In this document: positions 9,647 through 19,585 of the stretch, one piece after another
Position numbering within the stretch: the first letter of the stretch is position 1
Layout: each line of letters starts with the position of its first letter
NCBI GenBank assembly: GCA_016928055.1
Contig: JAFGLM010000013.1
Location: 1-60,016 of the forward strand
DNA from: Gammaproteobacteria bacterium
GTDB taxonomy: Bacteria > Pseudomonadota > Gammaproteobacteria > HTCC5015
DNA length: 60,016 nucleotides
Direction of reading: 5' to 3'
Notes under the pieces: generated by a model
Databases searched by the model: none
The model's input: only the letters and a program-made list of their open reading frames with translations
What the model was told of the DNA's origin: nothing
Position numbers and translations under genes: made by a program

Positions 9647-9853
9647 TCAGAGGCCCTGTTCGCGCATTTTTTCCGCCCGTTCCTGCTCGACCTTCTGAAG
9701 ATCTCCCTCAAGCTGTTTGGCTTTGTTGAGCGCCTGGATTTGCGGATCGATAATGGTCTTGGTCTTTTCGTTATTGTCAGTTTCCGGACTGCAACCGAAA
9801 ATAAGCTGAAATGCAAAACCTAAGATGACTGCAGTCAAAAGATGGTTTTTCAT
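9647..9853 (-). CDS. Small lipoprotein with charged helical tail
   Basis: 68 residues from ATG 9853, chosen because GGGAGCAAGG lies 4-13 bases upstream. A type II signal peptide ends in a lipobox (LIFGC), so Cys at about residue 21 is lipidated. The rest is a short acidic linker and a helix rich in Q, E, K and R (about 40-68) that may form a coiled coil. No family recognised. Confidence 0.65.
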   Translation of the reverse strand: MKNHLLTAVILGFAFQLIFGCSPETDNNEKTKTIIDPQIQALNKAKQLEGDLQKVEQERAEKMREQGL

Positions 9854-10066
9854 AAACCTTGCTCCCTCATCATGGATGGCGTAAATAAATCTCAAAATCA
9901 TAGAATTAGTATTCAATAAATTACGTTGAAAATCACGGTTTATCTCCGTTCGTTTAATTTATCAAAACGTGCTCTATTCCATACTTTTTATAAGGATATA
10001 TGCATAGACTGCGCTTTGCCAGATTATTTTGCCTGAGAAATCTCAAACTCGAAGAAGGCTCATATT

Positions 10067-11008
10067 ATGCAACGTATACTTATTTTTTTTGTTAGCACCT
10101 GTTTCGTGCTGGCCTTTTTAGGCGCCTGCGGTGGCTCCGGAGGGTCTGATGAAACAAGCACTGGAGAGACAGCCCCAGTATTTCCCGGAGATGGATTGCT
10201 GGTCGACCATAATGCCGCGTTAGCTTTTGAGGATATCCCGGATTGCTGGCTGGACCAGGCCAAACAGCTCACGCTGCATTACGCACATACCTCACATGGC
10301 GGACAAATTATTGAAGGACTCAATTACCTGGAAAATTTCGTAGCCGACAAATACAGAATTGCTATCAGAGCAGGCGCAACTGAAGGTCTACCGGCTGTTG
10401 AAGATCCACCGGCACTAAGAATATACGATGGGAACCCGGGCGATACGTATGTCACTCCCGAACGGTATTGGGACGGCCAAACTGCCATCAATTGGACCCG
10501 GTCAGTTGCCGATACCGGACACTATGATTACTCGATGTGGAGCTGGTGTACGCAACAATCAGATAATTCAGTTGAAACCGTGAATCGTTATCTCGCCACT
10601 ATGAGTGCATTTGAAAGCGAATACTCTAGTATGCGCTTTATCCTGATGACCGGTCGTACCGATGGCGACCAGGATACCAATCCCGACTCCGTGCTACGTC
10701 GCAATAACAATATGGTCCGGGATTATGCGCGTGATCATGAGATGGTCCTGTTCGATTTTGCTGATCTCGAAAAATACGATCCTAATAATGTTTTCCATCC
10801 AGATGTACACGATACTTGCAATACTCCAGATGGCTACTGGTGTGGCGACTGGTGCTCAGATTATCCAGACCAATGTCCAAACTCACTTGCTTCGCTCGGA
10901 TGCACACACTCAAGCGGGCCGGTTTGCTTTCAAAAGGCCAAAGCCTTCTGGTGGATGATGGCAAGACTGGCCGGCTGGAACGGCGAAGCCGGTCAAGCGT
11001 GTAACTGA
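10067..11008 (+). CDS. Secreted lipoprotein of unrecognised function with Cys-rich C-terminus
   Basis: 313 residues. The signal peptide ends in a lipobox (LGACGGSGG), then a Gly/Ser linker. The mature domain has HYAHTSHGGQIIEGL near residue 67, MTGRTDGDQDTNPD near 195, VLFDFADLEKYDP near 230, several cysteines between about 255 and 295, and KAFWWMMARLAGW near the end. I associate this pattern with a family of exported proteins seen in environmental bacteria, sometimes near polysaccharide-degrading genes, but I cannot name a characterised member. The SHGGQ and DGDQD segments would suit an SGNH-like hydrolase, which is only a guess. It converges with a GH43 glycosidase gene. Confidence 0.6.
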   Translation: MQRILIFFVSTCFVLAFLGACGGSGGSDETSTGETAPVFPGDGLLVDHNAALAFEDIPDCWLDQAKQLTLHYAHTSHGGQIIEGLNYLENFVADKYRIAIRAGATEGLPAVEDPPALRIYDGNPGDTYVTPERYWDGQTAINWTRSVADTGHYDYSMWSWCTQQSDNSVETVNRYLATMSAFESEYSSMRFILMTGRTDGDQDTNPDSVLRRNNNMVRDYARDHEMVLFDFADLEKYDPNNVFHPDVHDTCNTPDGYWCGDWCSDYPDQCPNSLASLGCTHSSGPVCFQKAKAFWWMMARLAGWNGEAGQACN

Positions 11009-11018
11009 TTATTAATTA

Positions 11019-11046
11019 CCACGGAAGGCACTGAAGCCTTCCGTGG
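11019..11046. terminator. Convergent hairpin terminator
   Basis: Perfect 11-bp inverted repeat ccacggaaggc/gccttccgtgg with a 6-base loop lies between the convergent genes ending at 11008 and 11058. There is no long T-run on either side, so it may be a weak bidirectional terminator. Confidence 0.6.
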
Positions 11047-11057
11047 CTTATCAGTAT

Positions 11058-12677
11058 TCATCTGACAAGAAATCGATCGATATCAATAAACCCACTACTC
11101 TGTTCTGTATTCGTCGCGGCGAATACACCGACCTTGGCGCCTACCCAACGACCTGGCTTTGCCGTAAAGACTTCCGGTAACTCAATAAATGTGTTTCCAT
11201 CCTGCGAATACGAAAATTGAGCCGCACCGCCTGTTTGCATCGTCATTCGTAAATTGACATGCGCATCGGTTAATTCTTTGATCGGCGTAACTTTTTTTTC
11301 ACAATCATTTCTGGCATCGATACAGATTTCCAACACCAGCTGCAAACGATCATTACTCTGCTTGCGAATTCCGATCCAGGCGTAATCGTATCCATATAAA
11401 AGAAGACCGGCGTAATCGGACGCTTTAAGATTGCTGGCATCGAAGCCGGCAATGACGTCGAATGACGGCGCGGGTAATTTTTGAAACAGTAAAAACGGCA
11501 CAGACCAAAGATTTTTCAACACGGAAACGGGCTGTGTATATAACCTTAAATACCCGTTTCGTTCCGTTAACGAATACCAATCCGGTTCCCAGTTGGCATT
11601 CCACTGCCACTGCAAACCTAAACTTTTTTCTGCAAAATCATCGGATGTTTGAGGGACAGTAATCGGATACTTTGCACCCACATCAGGCTTTCTAAACGAC
11701 AGTACCGGTTCGCCCTTACCATCTGCGTTGCTATCCTGTCCGATAACGGGCCAATCATCATGCCATTGCATGGGCTGCAGATGCACAATACGACCGTACG
11801 GACCCAGCGACTGAAAATGGAAAAACCAGGACTCACCTGTTTGTGTTATCACCCATGCGCCCTGATGAGGGCCGTTTATTTCTGTGTCGCCTTGATCCAG
11901 AACGATACGATCTTCATAGGGACCATAAATATTTTTCGAACGGAATACCGATTGCCAGCCCTGCTCAACCCCACCGGCCGGGGCAAAAACATAATAATAA
12001 CCATTGGCCTGATAAAACTTGGGGCCCTCAAGAGTTCTATAGCCAGGTAACTTATTCCCATCGATAATAACGCTGCCTTCATCCAGCGTTTTTGTGCCAT
12101 CCGCTGACATTTTGTGGAGAGTCAGTACATTATTGAAACCGGCACGACTCTTCGCCCAGGCATGTAACAAATAAGCGTTACCATCGGCATCCCATAATGG
12201 TGTAGGGTCAATAAGCCCTTTACCCGCCAACATTAATATCGGCCGACTCCAATCCGCGGCCGGATCGGTGGCCTGCGTCATGTATATTCCATAATCCGGG
12301 TCCGGGAAAAAGACCCAGTATTTATTGTTGTGATATCGAATACAGGGTGCCCACACGCCATTTCCATGCTGCAGTTTTGCATACACATCCAGCGGTGTCT
12401 GTTGTTTAACGATATGGTTAATTAAACGCCAATTAACCAGATCTTTGGAATGCAATACGGGCAAACCGGGTGCGCTGTTAAAGCTGGACGAGATCATGTA
12501 GTAATCGTCGCCGACGCGTATCACATCCGGATCGGAGTAGTCAGCAAATAAAACCGGATTTTTGTAGGTGCCGTTTCCCTGATCTGCAATCCACGGTGCC
12601 ACACCGGGATCGGTTGTGCAGGCGGATAACACCAATATCGCTGTGCCGATAAAAATATTTCGCAGACTGTTAATCAT
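11058..12677 (-). CDS. Glycoside hydrolase family 43 lipoprotein (xylosidase/arabinofuranosidase-like)
   Basis: 539 residues. The signal peptide has lipobox LSACTT, so the enzyme is probably membrane-anchored outside the cytoplasm. The N-terminal five-bladed propeller (about 30-320) has the GH43 residues: Asp of YSDPDVI near 50 as general base, Asp of LIDPTPLWD near 162, and Glu of LEGPKFY near 217 as acid. The C-terminal 190 residues form a concanavalin-like sandwich (beta-xylosidase C-terminal type) that usually shapes the active site. Expected substrates are beta-xylosides or arabinose side chains. With the PL10-CE8 protein at 21787 it suggests use of plant or algal cell-wall polymers. Confidence 0.88.
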   Translation of the reverse strand: MINSLRNIFIGTAILVLSACTTDPGVAPWIADQGNGTYKNPVLFADYSDPDVIRVGDDYYMISSSFNSAPGLPVLHSKDLVNWRLINHIVKQQTPLDVYAKLQHGNGVWAPCIRYHNNKYWVFFPDPDYGIYMTQATDPAADWSRPILMLAGKGLIDPTPLWDADGNAYLLHAWAKSRAGFNNVLTLHKMSADGTKTLDEGSVIIDGNKLPGYRTLEGPKFYQANGYYYVFAPAGGVEQGWQSVFRSKNIYGPYEDRIVLDQGDTEINGPHQGAWVITQTGESWFFHFQSLGPYGRIVHLQPMQWHDDWPVIGQDSNADGKGEPVLSFRKPDVGAKYPITVPQTSDDFAEKSLGLQWQWNANWEPDWYSLTERNGYLRLYTQPVSVLKNLWSVPFLLFQKLPAPSFDVIAGFDASNLKASDYAGLLLYGYDYAWIGIRKQSNDRLQLVLEICIDARNDCEKKVTPIKELTDAHVNLRMTMQTGGAAQFSYSQDGNTFIELPEVFTAKPGRWVGAKVGVFAATNTEQSSGFIDIDRFLVR

Positions 12678-12722
12678 AAATAACCATCATTAGCTCGATT
12701 TGTGTAAAACGCAAATACGGTA

Positions 12723-13013
12723 CTACTCAGGAGCAAGCGACAATTCGGCGGGTCTGGAGTCCATATCCTGAATCTCACACGAACCTCCGGCGGCTTCTAT
12801 CTTCTTACGGTACTGCTGCGCTTCATCATAGGATAGATTTTCCTTGAGAACCGTCGGCACACTCTGAAACAGTTCCCTGGCCTTTTCCCGGGGAATATGA
12901 AACGCATCCGCAAAATCTTTTTCGATGTAGTACTCACCTTTCTGAGTTTTATACCCCGTCATATCCACATGATAGTAACCGGTTAATACTATTTTATATT
13001 TGATATCAGACAT
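12723..13013 (-). CDS. Small cytoplasmic protein of unknown function
   Basis: 96 residues from ATG 13013; GAGGAG stands 7 bases upstream. No signal or membrane segment. The C-terminal part (PTVLKENLSYDEAQQYRKKI then EAAGGSCEI) has the helix-helix-strand pattern seen in ribosomal-protein L7/L12 C-terminal-like domains of small proteins. This is a pattern resemblance only. Confidence 0.6.
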   Translation of the reverse strand: MSDIKYKIVLTGYYHVDMTGYKTQKGEYYIEKDFADAFHIPREKARELFQSVPTVLKENLSYDEAQQYRKKIEAAGGSCEIQDMDSRPAELSLAPE

Positions 13014-13108
13014 CACTCTTCTCCTCGGACTGATGCTAATGCAGCAGTAAATATAATCCGCCCATCTTTAAACATCAAATGGCAGATTTGAATTGATACA
13101 AAAAATAC

Positions 13109-14278
13109 CTATCCATTTGCCATACCCTGATCTTCAGGTAATGCAAACCACGTCACAAATAAGCCGCATAACGCGACTAATCCCGAACAGATAAATACAG
13201 TCGAGCCTCCGAAATATTCCAATATAAACCCACTTATAACAGCGCCCAATGCCCCGCCAACGCCAAAACTCAGGCTTGAGTACAGAGCCTGTCCTCTACC
13301 TTGATGCTCGGGCGGGAAATAACGATGAATCAAATGAATCATAGTGGCATGGAACATCCCAAAACCGAAGGCATGAAACGGTTGCGTCAATGCTACAATC
13401 CAGCCGTTCCCAACGAACTGACTGATACACCACCATCGTAATGTGGTGGCAAGAAACGCAACGCATAATAGCAAACGCCCGCCAAATTTGGGCAGTAAAC
13501 GGTACATAGCCAGGAATACAAAAATTTCCGCGCCCGAACCCAGCGCCCACAACATACCCACTGCCGATTTGGTATAACCGTATTGTTGCAAGTAAATAGA
13601 AAAAAACGCGTAATAAGCACCAAAACTGAGCTGCATTAAAAAACCAATTGCCAGCGTAGCAATCACCGGCCGCTGTTTTAATGTCTCAATAATCGGTCTC
13701 TTCGGTTTTTGATGCTTTTCCGGTTGATTGATATCCGGCACTCTCAACGTAGCAATCCAGATACCGGTATATAAGATCACCAGGCAATGCGGCAATACCT
13801 GTAAACCGGAATGATCCAGTAACGGACCCAGAGATAAAACCAGCAAAATAAAACCGATTGAGCCCCATAAACGTATATGACTGTATCGATTTGATTTCTC
13901 GCCGAGAAAATGTAGCGTGGTTACTTCAAATTGCGGCAGGCTGGCGTTCCAGAAAAAACTGAACAGCAATATCACCAATGCCATCAGCAATAAATCATCA
14001 GCGATATAGACTCCGGCAAACGTGATGATCGCAGTAAACGCACTGTAACGTATTAGAGTTAAACCCCGGCCACTGTGATCGGCAATCCAACCCCAGATAT
14101 AAGGTGCGATAATTTTCGTTGCGGCGACAATTGCCAGCAGTTCGCCGATTTCGATGGCGGAAAAACCTCGATATTGTAAATACAGACCCCAATAGGGAAC
14201 GATTGCACCAAGCGTTGCAAAATAGAAAAAGTAATAACTTGAAAGGCGCCAATAAGGCGTTGATTTTTTAGCCTGCAT
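13109..14278 (-). CDS. MFS transporter, HcaT/phenylpropionate-permease-like
   Basis: 389 residues with about twelve membrane helices. The N-terminus (YYFFYFATLGAIVPYWGLYL) and the ADHSGRG loop between helices 2 and 3 fit the MFS_1-like group that contains E. coli HcaT and nucleoside-type carriers. The start codon directly abuts the stop of aroC with no intervening base, so it is translated from the same message. Substrate is not predictable; the HcaT label is a family label. Confidence 0.82.
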   Translation of the reverse strand: MQAKKSTPYWRLSSYYFFYFATLGAIVPYWGLYLQYRGFSAIEIGELLAIVAATKIIAPYIWGWIADHSGRGLTLIRYSAFTAIITFAGVYIADDLLLMALVILLFSFFWNASLPQFEVTTLHFLGEKSNRYSHIRLWGSIGFILLVLSLGPLLDHSGLQVLPHCLVILYTGIWIATLRVPDINQPEKHQKPKRPIIETLKQRPVIATLAIGFLMQLSFGAYYAFFSIYLQQYGYTKSAVGMLWALGSGAEIFVFLAMYRLLPKFGGRLLLCVAFLATTLRWWCISQFVGNGWIVALTQPFHAFGFGMFHATMIHLIHRYFPPEHQGRGQALYSSLSFGVGGALGAVISGFILEYFGGSTVFICSGLVALCGLFVTWFALPEDQGMANG

Positions 14279-15382
14279 TCAGTCCCGAACCTGCGCGGGA
14301 ATCACAGGCGTAGAAGATCGAACATCGGCGTTCTGCGCGCGGTGACGTAACATCTGGTCCATCAACACCAGCGCCAGCATCGCTTCAGCAATGGGTACGG
14401 CCCGGATGCCCACGCAGGGGTCATGACGCCCTTTGGTGGACACTTCGACCGCCTTACCCTGAATATCAATACTTCGTCCGGACATACGAATACTCGAAGT
14501 CGGCTTCAATGCCATATTAACCACAATATCCTGACCGCTGCTGATGCCTCCCACCACACCGCCTGAATTGTTGCGTAAAAATCCCTGCGGGGTCATTTCG
14601 TCGCGATGCTCACTGCCACGCTGTTCAACACAATGAAAACCGGCACCGATTTCAACGCCTTTGACGGCGTTAATCGACATCATCGCCGCAGCAATATCGG
14701 CATCCAGACGACCATAGACCGGTTCACCCCAACCCGGCGGTACGGATTTCGCCAACACCGTCACTCGCGCACCGATAGAATCGCCATCTTCACGCAGCCC
14801 ATCCAAAAGCTGCTCCAACTCGGCCAGCTTGCTGCTATCGGGAAAGAAAAACGGATTCTGATTTACGTAATCCCAGTTCATCTGATCCGGTTTGACGGGG
14901 CCCAGCTGTGATACGCAGCCACAAATCTCCACACCATAACGTTCCTGCAGATATTTTCGCGCGATGGCGCCTGCAGCTACCCGTACCGCGGTTTCCCTGG
15001 CCGAAGACCGACCGCCGCCACGATAATCACGTAATCCGTATTTCTGGATATAGGCATAGTCGGCATGTGAAGGGCGGAAACGGTCCTTGATTTCGGAATA
15101 ATCCTTCGAACGCTGATCAGTATTCTCAATAAGCAAGGCGATTGGCGTGCCGGTGGTTTTATCTTCGAACACACCTGAAAGAATTTTCACCTGATCCGCT
15201 TCGCGCCGCTGCGTCGTATGGCGCGACTGGCCGGGACGCCTGCGATCCAGCTGTCCCTGAATATCAGACTCTGATAACACCATACCGGGTGGACAGCCAT
15301 CCACCACGCAGCCGATGGCAATGCCGTGACTTTCGCCAAAGCTGGTTACGGTAAACAGGGTTCCAAAGGTATTTCCAGACAT
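14279..15382 (-). CDS. aroC: Chorismate synthase
   Basis: 367 residues from ATG 15382 ([10 protein letters not shown]), the canonical N-terminus; an upstream GTG in frame would add 29 unsupported residues. It converts 5-enolpyruvylshikimate-3-phosphate to chorismate using reduced FMN, the last step of the shikimate pathway. Signatures present are [33 protein letters not shown] and [15 protein letters not shown]. Length is normal. It is followed without a gap by the MFS gene and is divergent from the PP2C-like gene. Confidence 0.97.
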   Translation of the reverse strand: MSGNTFGTLFTVTSFGESHGIAIGCVVDGCPPGMVLSESDIQGQLDRRRPGQSRHTTQRREADQVKILSGVFEDKTTGTPIALLIENTDQRSKDYSEIKDRFRPSHADYAYIQKYGLRDYRGGGRSSARETAVRVAAGAIARKYLQERYGVEICGCVSQLGPVKPDQMNWDYVNQNPFFFPDSSKLAELEQLLDGLREDGDSIGARVTVLAKSVPPGWGEPVYGRLDADIAAAMMSINAVKGVEIGAGFHCVEQRGSEHRDEMTPQGFLRNNSGGVVGGISSGQDIVVNMALKPTSSIRMSGRSIDIQGKAVEVSTKGRHDPCVGIRAVPIAEAMLALVLMDQMLRHRAQNADVRSSTPVIPAQVRD

Positions 15383-15587
15383 GGCGCGTATTGTAGCCGT
15401 TAATGTCCTGACGTGCGAAAATTCGCGTCTGACCGACCGTACAAAACAGGACAAAAAAATGCAGAACAATCCAAAATCCCTTGCGGCCAGTTCCAGGCAT
15501 GGTATGGTTTTATCCCATTTGATAAAGTTCGGGCTGACGCAGGTCTTTGACCAACTAATTCACAACCAATCGTGAGTGACCGATTTT

Positions 15588-16982
15588 ATGAGTGAACACG
15601 CCAATATCGCATTCAGCGAAGACACGCTGCTCAAGCAATTTAAGAAAGGCGATTTCGATCGCGCTAAGGCCAGCCTGCTTGAACGCTATCACGAATGGAA
15701 TGAGATTCTGGTCAGCGTCAATGAGCAATCGGTCATTACACCGGATGATATTGAACACTTTCGTGTCCAGGCTGCTGATTTACTCGATCAATCCGTTAAA
15801 TCTGATTACGAGTGGGAGCAGTTAAAAATACTGACCGTACTGATTTATCAGATGATGAACGCAGACAAAACCGCCTTGCCTGCGGACAATCCTGCCATCA
15901 ACAAGCAACTTGAAACCCTTGATCCGCCACACGCCAATCAATACATTATGCGTCGTATCATACACGGCGCCAGCCAGCTTGATTATCAAGCCATTGAAAA
16001 GTTTGTTCGTTATCAGAATCTCGTTCTCAGCTCTTATATCACCAACGTACCACCGGAAGGCCAAAAAAATTTGGTCGTACTGGAAGGGTTGGTCAGTAAG
16101 GACGGCGTCCACTTTGACCTGCTCGATACCGCCTATGATGTTCAACTAAGGCAACGCACCGATCAAGCCAGGCCGGTTGAAGCAGCACCGGAACCAACCC
16201 AGTTCCATATGAAACCTGGTTTAGCAGAAGAATTGCTGGAACCTGTTGTTATCGCTGACAATGAGGCACGCTTTCTGATCAATACCATGCAGTTCACTAA
16301 CATGCACGACGATATTGAGGTGACCGGTGCGTCTTATGTTGGCAAAGAGCGTAAGCATAATGAAGACGCCGTGGTACTTGTGCCAAGCGAAAATCAGGTG
16401 GTTGTTATCGACGCCATGGGTGGTTACGGCAACGGTGTTGATGCACGGGATGTGTTTGTCGACATGGTTTTAAAATACCGGGGCGATATTGAACAGGCCG
16501 TACTGGCGACGCAAAAAGGTTATGATGAAATTGGTCTGGAACAGGGCGGAGTCTGCATCATTAACACCGATATCCGCTGGAAAGAAGATTATTTTCGCCT
16601 GACCTTATCGCAAGCCGGTGATGTCCACGCCCTGCTGATTGACGAGCACGGTGAAATCAAACATGAAACTGTTGATGAAGCCATCGGGCACCAGGTCGTT
16701 AATGCCGTTATCGGTGCCGGCGCAACGGAAAACCAGCGCGCCAATGGCTGGAAAAATTTCGGCCACTTAACCCAGGCGACCTTGCGTGCAAAACCCGGCT
16801 GGCGGTTTACGGCTTACTCCGATGGCATCGCGAATCACTTTAACGCCGAACAAGTCAAGGAACTGATTTTTAACAAAACCGCACAGCAGGCGATCGCGGC
16901 TGTCTCGCAGGCGGTTGATTTAAAAATGAGTCAGGACAACGCTTATCGGGATAATTGCTCCATCGCGATAATCGATTTTTAA
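15588..16982 (+). CDS. PP2C-like (PPM) protein phosphatase with novel N-terminal domain
   Basis: 464 residues from ATG 15588; GTG at 15576 is also possible and neither has a strong ribosome site. The first 230 residues are soluble, helix-rich and not recognised. The C-terminal 230 form a PPM phosphatase fold with metal-binding acidic residues: RKHNEDAVVLV, VIDAMGGYGNG, AYSDGIANHF and DNCSIAIIDF. Members dephosphorylate Ser/Thr on proteins, often opposing a Hanks-type kinase; no kinase gene is in this window. The N-terminal region may sense or recruit the substrate. Confidence 0.8.
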   Translation: MSEHANIAFSEDTLLKQFKKGDFDRAKASLLERYHEWNEILVSVNEQSVITPDDIEHFRVQAADLLDQSVKSDYEWEQLKILTVLIYQMMNADKTALPADNPAINKQLETLDPPHANQYIMRRIIHGASQLDYQAIEKFVRYQNLVLSSYITNVPPEGQKNLVVLEGLVSKDGVHFDLLDTAYDVQLRQRTDQARPVEAAPEPTQFHMKPGLAEELLEPVVIADNEARFLINTMQFTNMHDDIEVTGASYVGKERKHNEDAVVLVPSENQVVVIDAMGGYGNGVDARDVFVDMVLKYRGDIEQAVLATQKGYDEIGLEQGGVCIINTDIRWKEDYFRLTLSQAGDVHALLIDEHGEIKHETVDEAIGHQVVNAVIGAGATENQRANGWKNFGHLTQATLRAKPGWRFTAYSDGIANHFNAEQVKELIFNKTAQQAIAAVSQAVDLKMSQDNAYRDNCSIAIIDF

Positions 16983-17045
16983 ATCGACTGATTAAGTCAT
17001 CGACATACCGTTATGATGGCAAGGGATGTTGTTAATAGAAGTGAT

Positions 17046-17408
17046 TTACTCGGCTTCAAATCCAATTACATCAAAGTCTCTTTCGCCGGCAAATTTCCAT
17101 AAAGCATCCACTTCCGGCTGTTTCACCAGATATTTCTTATCGTCAGTAGTGTATATGGTCAACCAGTCAGTACGGTACTGATTGCCGCCCTTGACCGTGT
17201 TCCCTAATAGCAGTTTTTTTGCCTCATCCCACGAGATTATTTCAAAATCACTATTAACAAAGAATTCCTTTTGATCGCCCCAGCTCTCAACAAGTTCTTT
17301 ATCCAGTTCTTTGCTTTGAGTGGTCAAGGCGTCATTTGTATCGCCCTGATTAGTACAACCTAATAACAGAATAAAACCAAATATCAAAATCACGGTTATC
17401 TTTTGCAT
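17046..17408 (-). CDS. Small lipoprotein of unknown function
   Basis: 120 residues. The signal peptide ends in a lipobox (LLLGCTNQ). The mature part is short and mixed alpha/beta with WDEAKKLLLG and a TDDKKYLVKQPEVDALWKF segment. No family recognised. It starts 3 bp after the upstream gene stop and is the last of a three-gene minus-strand run beginning with prmB. Confidence 0.65.
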   Translation of the reverse strand: MQKITVILIFGFILLLGCTNQGDTNDALTTQSKELDKELVESWGDQKEFFVNSDFEIISWDEAKKLLLGNTVKGGNQYRTDWLTIYTTDDKKYLVKQPEVDALWKFAGERDFDVIGFEAE

Positions 17409-17411
17409 TTT

Positions 17412-17912
17412 CTAATACCCCCAGGCGCGGATGAGTTTCCAGCTGAACTGCCCGTCAATATTGGTTTTCTCCGGCTCTATCGTAAAGCTCTCCGTTGCAT
17501 AGGGTTTTACTTTTAGATTCAATTCGAAATCCTCTGAATCAAAAAAGTCTTCCACTGAACCTTTTTTTGTTTTGGGTGTGATAAGTAAGTCCAGACGCGT
17601 GACGATTAAATAGGAATTACCGTTGTAAACGGTGCCGTTAATTTCCCCCTTATCAGTTCTATTGGTGTAAATTTCGATTTTATCCAGCGCCTCATTATTC
17701 AGTTTATCGCCAAGCATTACCGGCGCGGTATCCGGAAAGCGTTCTTCGCATAATTCCTTAATACGACCGACATCCCGCCTGGATTGAAAAAATCCATCAC
17801 GCGTAACTTCCAGAATACAATCCTGATAGGTCATGGCTTTGGATTCGGCAAGAACATTTGTCGTTGAAATTATTGCCAGAAAACCAATTAATATAAAAAT
17901 TTGTTTTTTCAT
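17412..17912 (-). CDS. Exported protein of unknown function
   Basis: 166 residues with a signal peptide (cleavage near LAESKA). The mature protein has two cysteines near residues 32 and 54 that could form a disulfide, and a C-terminal beta-rich part. No recognised domain. It starts 9 bp after prmB and is followed by a lipoprotein gene after 3 bp, so the three are probably co-transcribed. Confidence 0.65.
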   Translation of the reverse strand: MKKQIFILIGFLAIISTTNVLAESKAMTYQDCILEVTRDGFFQSRRDVGRIKELCEERFPDTAPVMLGDKLNNEALDKIEIYTNRTDKGEINGTVYNGNSYLIVTRLDLLITPKTKKGSVEDFFDSEDFELNLKVKPYATESFTIEPEKTNIDGQFSWKLIRAWGY

Positions 17913-17921
17913 TCTTTAACT

Positions 17922-18824
17922 CTATTCCACAGTTTTATTAATACCAATATCAGTCAGGTCAGACCTCGTCAATATAAATACGCCGTACCCCCCCTGTTCA
18001 AACTCCTGCCAGACAAAGGGCATATAAGGGTACGCCTGAGTCAGTGCGACTTCGCTATTGCCGACTTCACAGACTAATACCCCATCCGGGGTCAGAAAGT
18101 TCCCTACCTCATTCAACATGCGTCTGACAAAATCCAGACCGTCATGACCCGCAGCCAGCGCCAGCCCCGGTTCTTGCTGATATTCAGGCGACAAAACGGC
18201 CATTTCTTCGGCATCCACATAAGGTGGGTTGCAGACAATTAAATCATATTGGCATGGCGGCAGCCCCGTAAAGACGTCTGCTTTATAGAGTTGCAATTGG
18301 TCTTCCAGCGCATGCCGGTTAACATTTATTTTCGCAACACTCAGCGCCTCATCGCTGATATCCGTGGCGGTGACGCGCGCAAGCGGAAACTGCAAGGCGC
18401 AAGCGACGGCAATACAACCGCTGCCGGTACACAAATCCAGTATTGTCTGCGGCGTTTTCTTTAACCAGGGCGCAAAATCATTGGCTATCAATTCGGCAAT
18501 CGGCGAACGCGGCACAATGACACGTTCGTCGATATAAAATTCCAGGCCGCAAAACCAGGCGCTGTTAAGTAAATACGCAAGTGGTTTGCGCATTTGTATC
18601 CGCCGTTCAACTAAATCCCGAATTCGTTGCGCCTGCTCAAGCGATACTGGAATGTCGGCATCCAGCTGTTCCATTTGCGGCGATATTCCCAGTACACCCA
18701 ATACCAGCCAGGCCGCTTCATCCCAGGCGTTCTCAGTACCATGACCAAAGGTCAGATGAGCCTGCTCAAACCGTGCGCTGACTTCACGGATTTTTTGTTC
18801 GATTGTTATAGCGATACCCGTCAT
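17922..18824 (-). CDS. prmB: Ribosomal protein L3 N5-glutamine methyltransferase
   Basis: 300 residues. It has an N-terminal helical domain and a Rossmann methyltransferase domain: SAM motif I LDLCTGSGCIAVA near 133 and the catalytic NPPY motif (VCNPPYVDAEE) near 205, which places the substrate glutamine. RVIVPRSPIAELI before motif I distinguishes PrmB from release-factor methyltransferase PrmC. Length fits. It is not directly next to aroC as in some relatives. Confidence 0.92.
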   Translation of the reverse strand: MTGIAITIEQKIREVSARFEQAHLTFGHGTENAWDEAAWLVLGVLGISPQMEQLDADIPVSLEQAQRIRDLVERRIQMRKPLAYLLNSAWFCGLEFYIDERVIVPRSPIAELIANDFAPWLKKTPQTILDLCTGSGCIAVACALQFPLARVTATDISDEALSVAKINVNRHALEDQLQLYKADVFTGLPPCQYDLIVCNPPYVDAEEMAVLSPEYQQEPGLALAAGHDGLDFVRRMLNEVGNFLTPDGVLVCEVGNSEVALTQAYPYMPFVWQEFEQGGYGVFILTRSDLTDIGINKTVE

Positions 18825-18937
18825 TCGAATACTGATTACACTATTTGGCTATTTTGTGATTTGTTACTTCTGTGCAGGTTGCAAATCGACAGATCGCCTG
18901 CCATTATTCCTGCCCATTTTAAAAAACGGGAAAGATT

Positions 18938-19585
18938 GTGCCAAAACAACGAAGTCTGATTATGTTAATCGGCACTGTGCTGGGCATCACAGCGTTGTTT
19001 ACCGGACTGTATCTTGGCGGTGCCTTTCGTAAACCACTAACGGAGCTGACGGTGGCAACGCTGTATCCGGACAGTTTCCGCAAGCTGGAGGATTTTGCGC
19101 TATCCGACCAGCACGGTCAAACCTATTCCCTTAACGAATTACGCGGCCACTGGAGTCTGTTGTTCTTCGGATACAGCTATTGTCCGGATATTTGCCCAAA
19201 CACACTTTATATGCTTAATCAGGTGGATAAACTGATTAACACGGACGCAACCGCTTATCCAGTAAAAATCGTATTCATTTCGGTCGACCCGGCCAGGGAT
19301 ACGCCGGACAGACTGAAGGAATATGTCGGTTATTTTAATCCACGATTTGTTGGCCTGACCGGCGCTCAGGAACAGGTTGATAAACTGGTTACCAGTCTGG
19401 GTGTTTATTATCGCAAGCAGGAATCAACCGACCGCAATACCTATCTGGTCGATCACAGTGCCGGCTTGTTCCTGTTCAATCCTGCCGCCAAACCGCAGGC
19501 GCTGTTCTCCGCACCACATGACGCTGAGAAACTTGCGCATGATATCCTTCTGATCACACAATATTTTGGTAATCACCATGCGTAA
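18938..19585 (+). CDS. SCO1/SenC family copper chaperone/thioredoxin-like protein
   Basis: 215 residues, GTG start with CGGGAAAGA upstream. One N-terminal membrane helix (about 8-27) anchors a thioredoxin-fold domain in the periplasm. The copper-binding CxxxC (YCPDICPN) and the distal histidine in YLVDHSAGLF are intact. The family delivers or reduces copper for cytochrome oxidase CuA assembly. It overlaps the PCuAC gene by 8 bases, supporting a copper pathway. Confidence 0.93.
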   Translation: MPKQRSLIMLIGTVLGITALFTGLYLGGAFRKPLTELTVATLYPDSFRKLEDFALSDQHGQTYSLNELRGHWSLLFFGYSYCPDICPNTLYMLNQVDKLINTDATAYPVKIVFISVDPARDTPDRLKEYVGYFNPRFVGLTGAQEQVDKLVTSLGVYYRKQESTDRNTYLVDHSAGLFLFNPAAKPQALFSAPHDAEKLAHDILLITQYFGNHHA

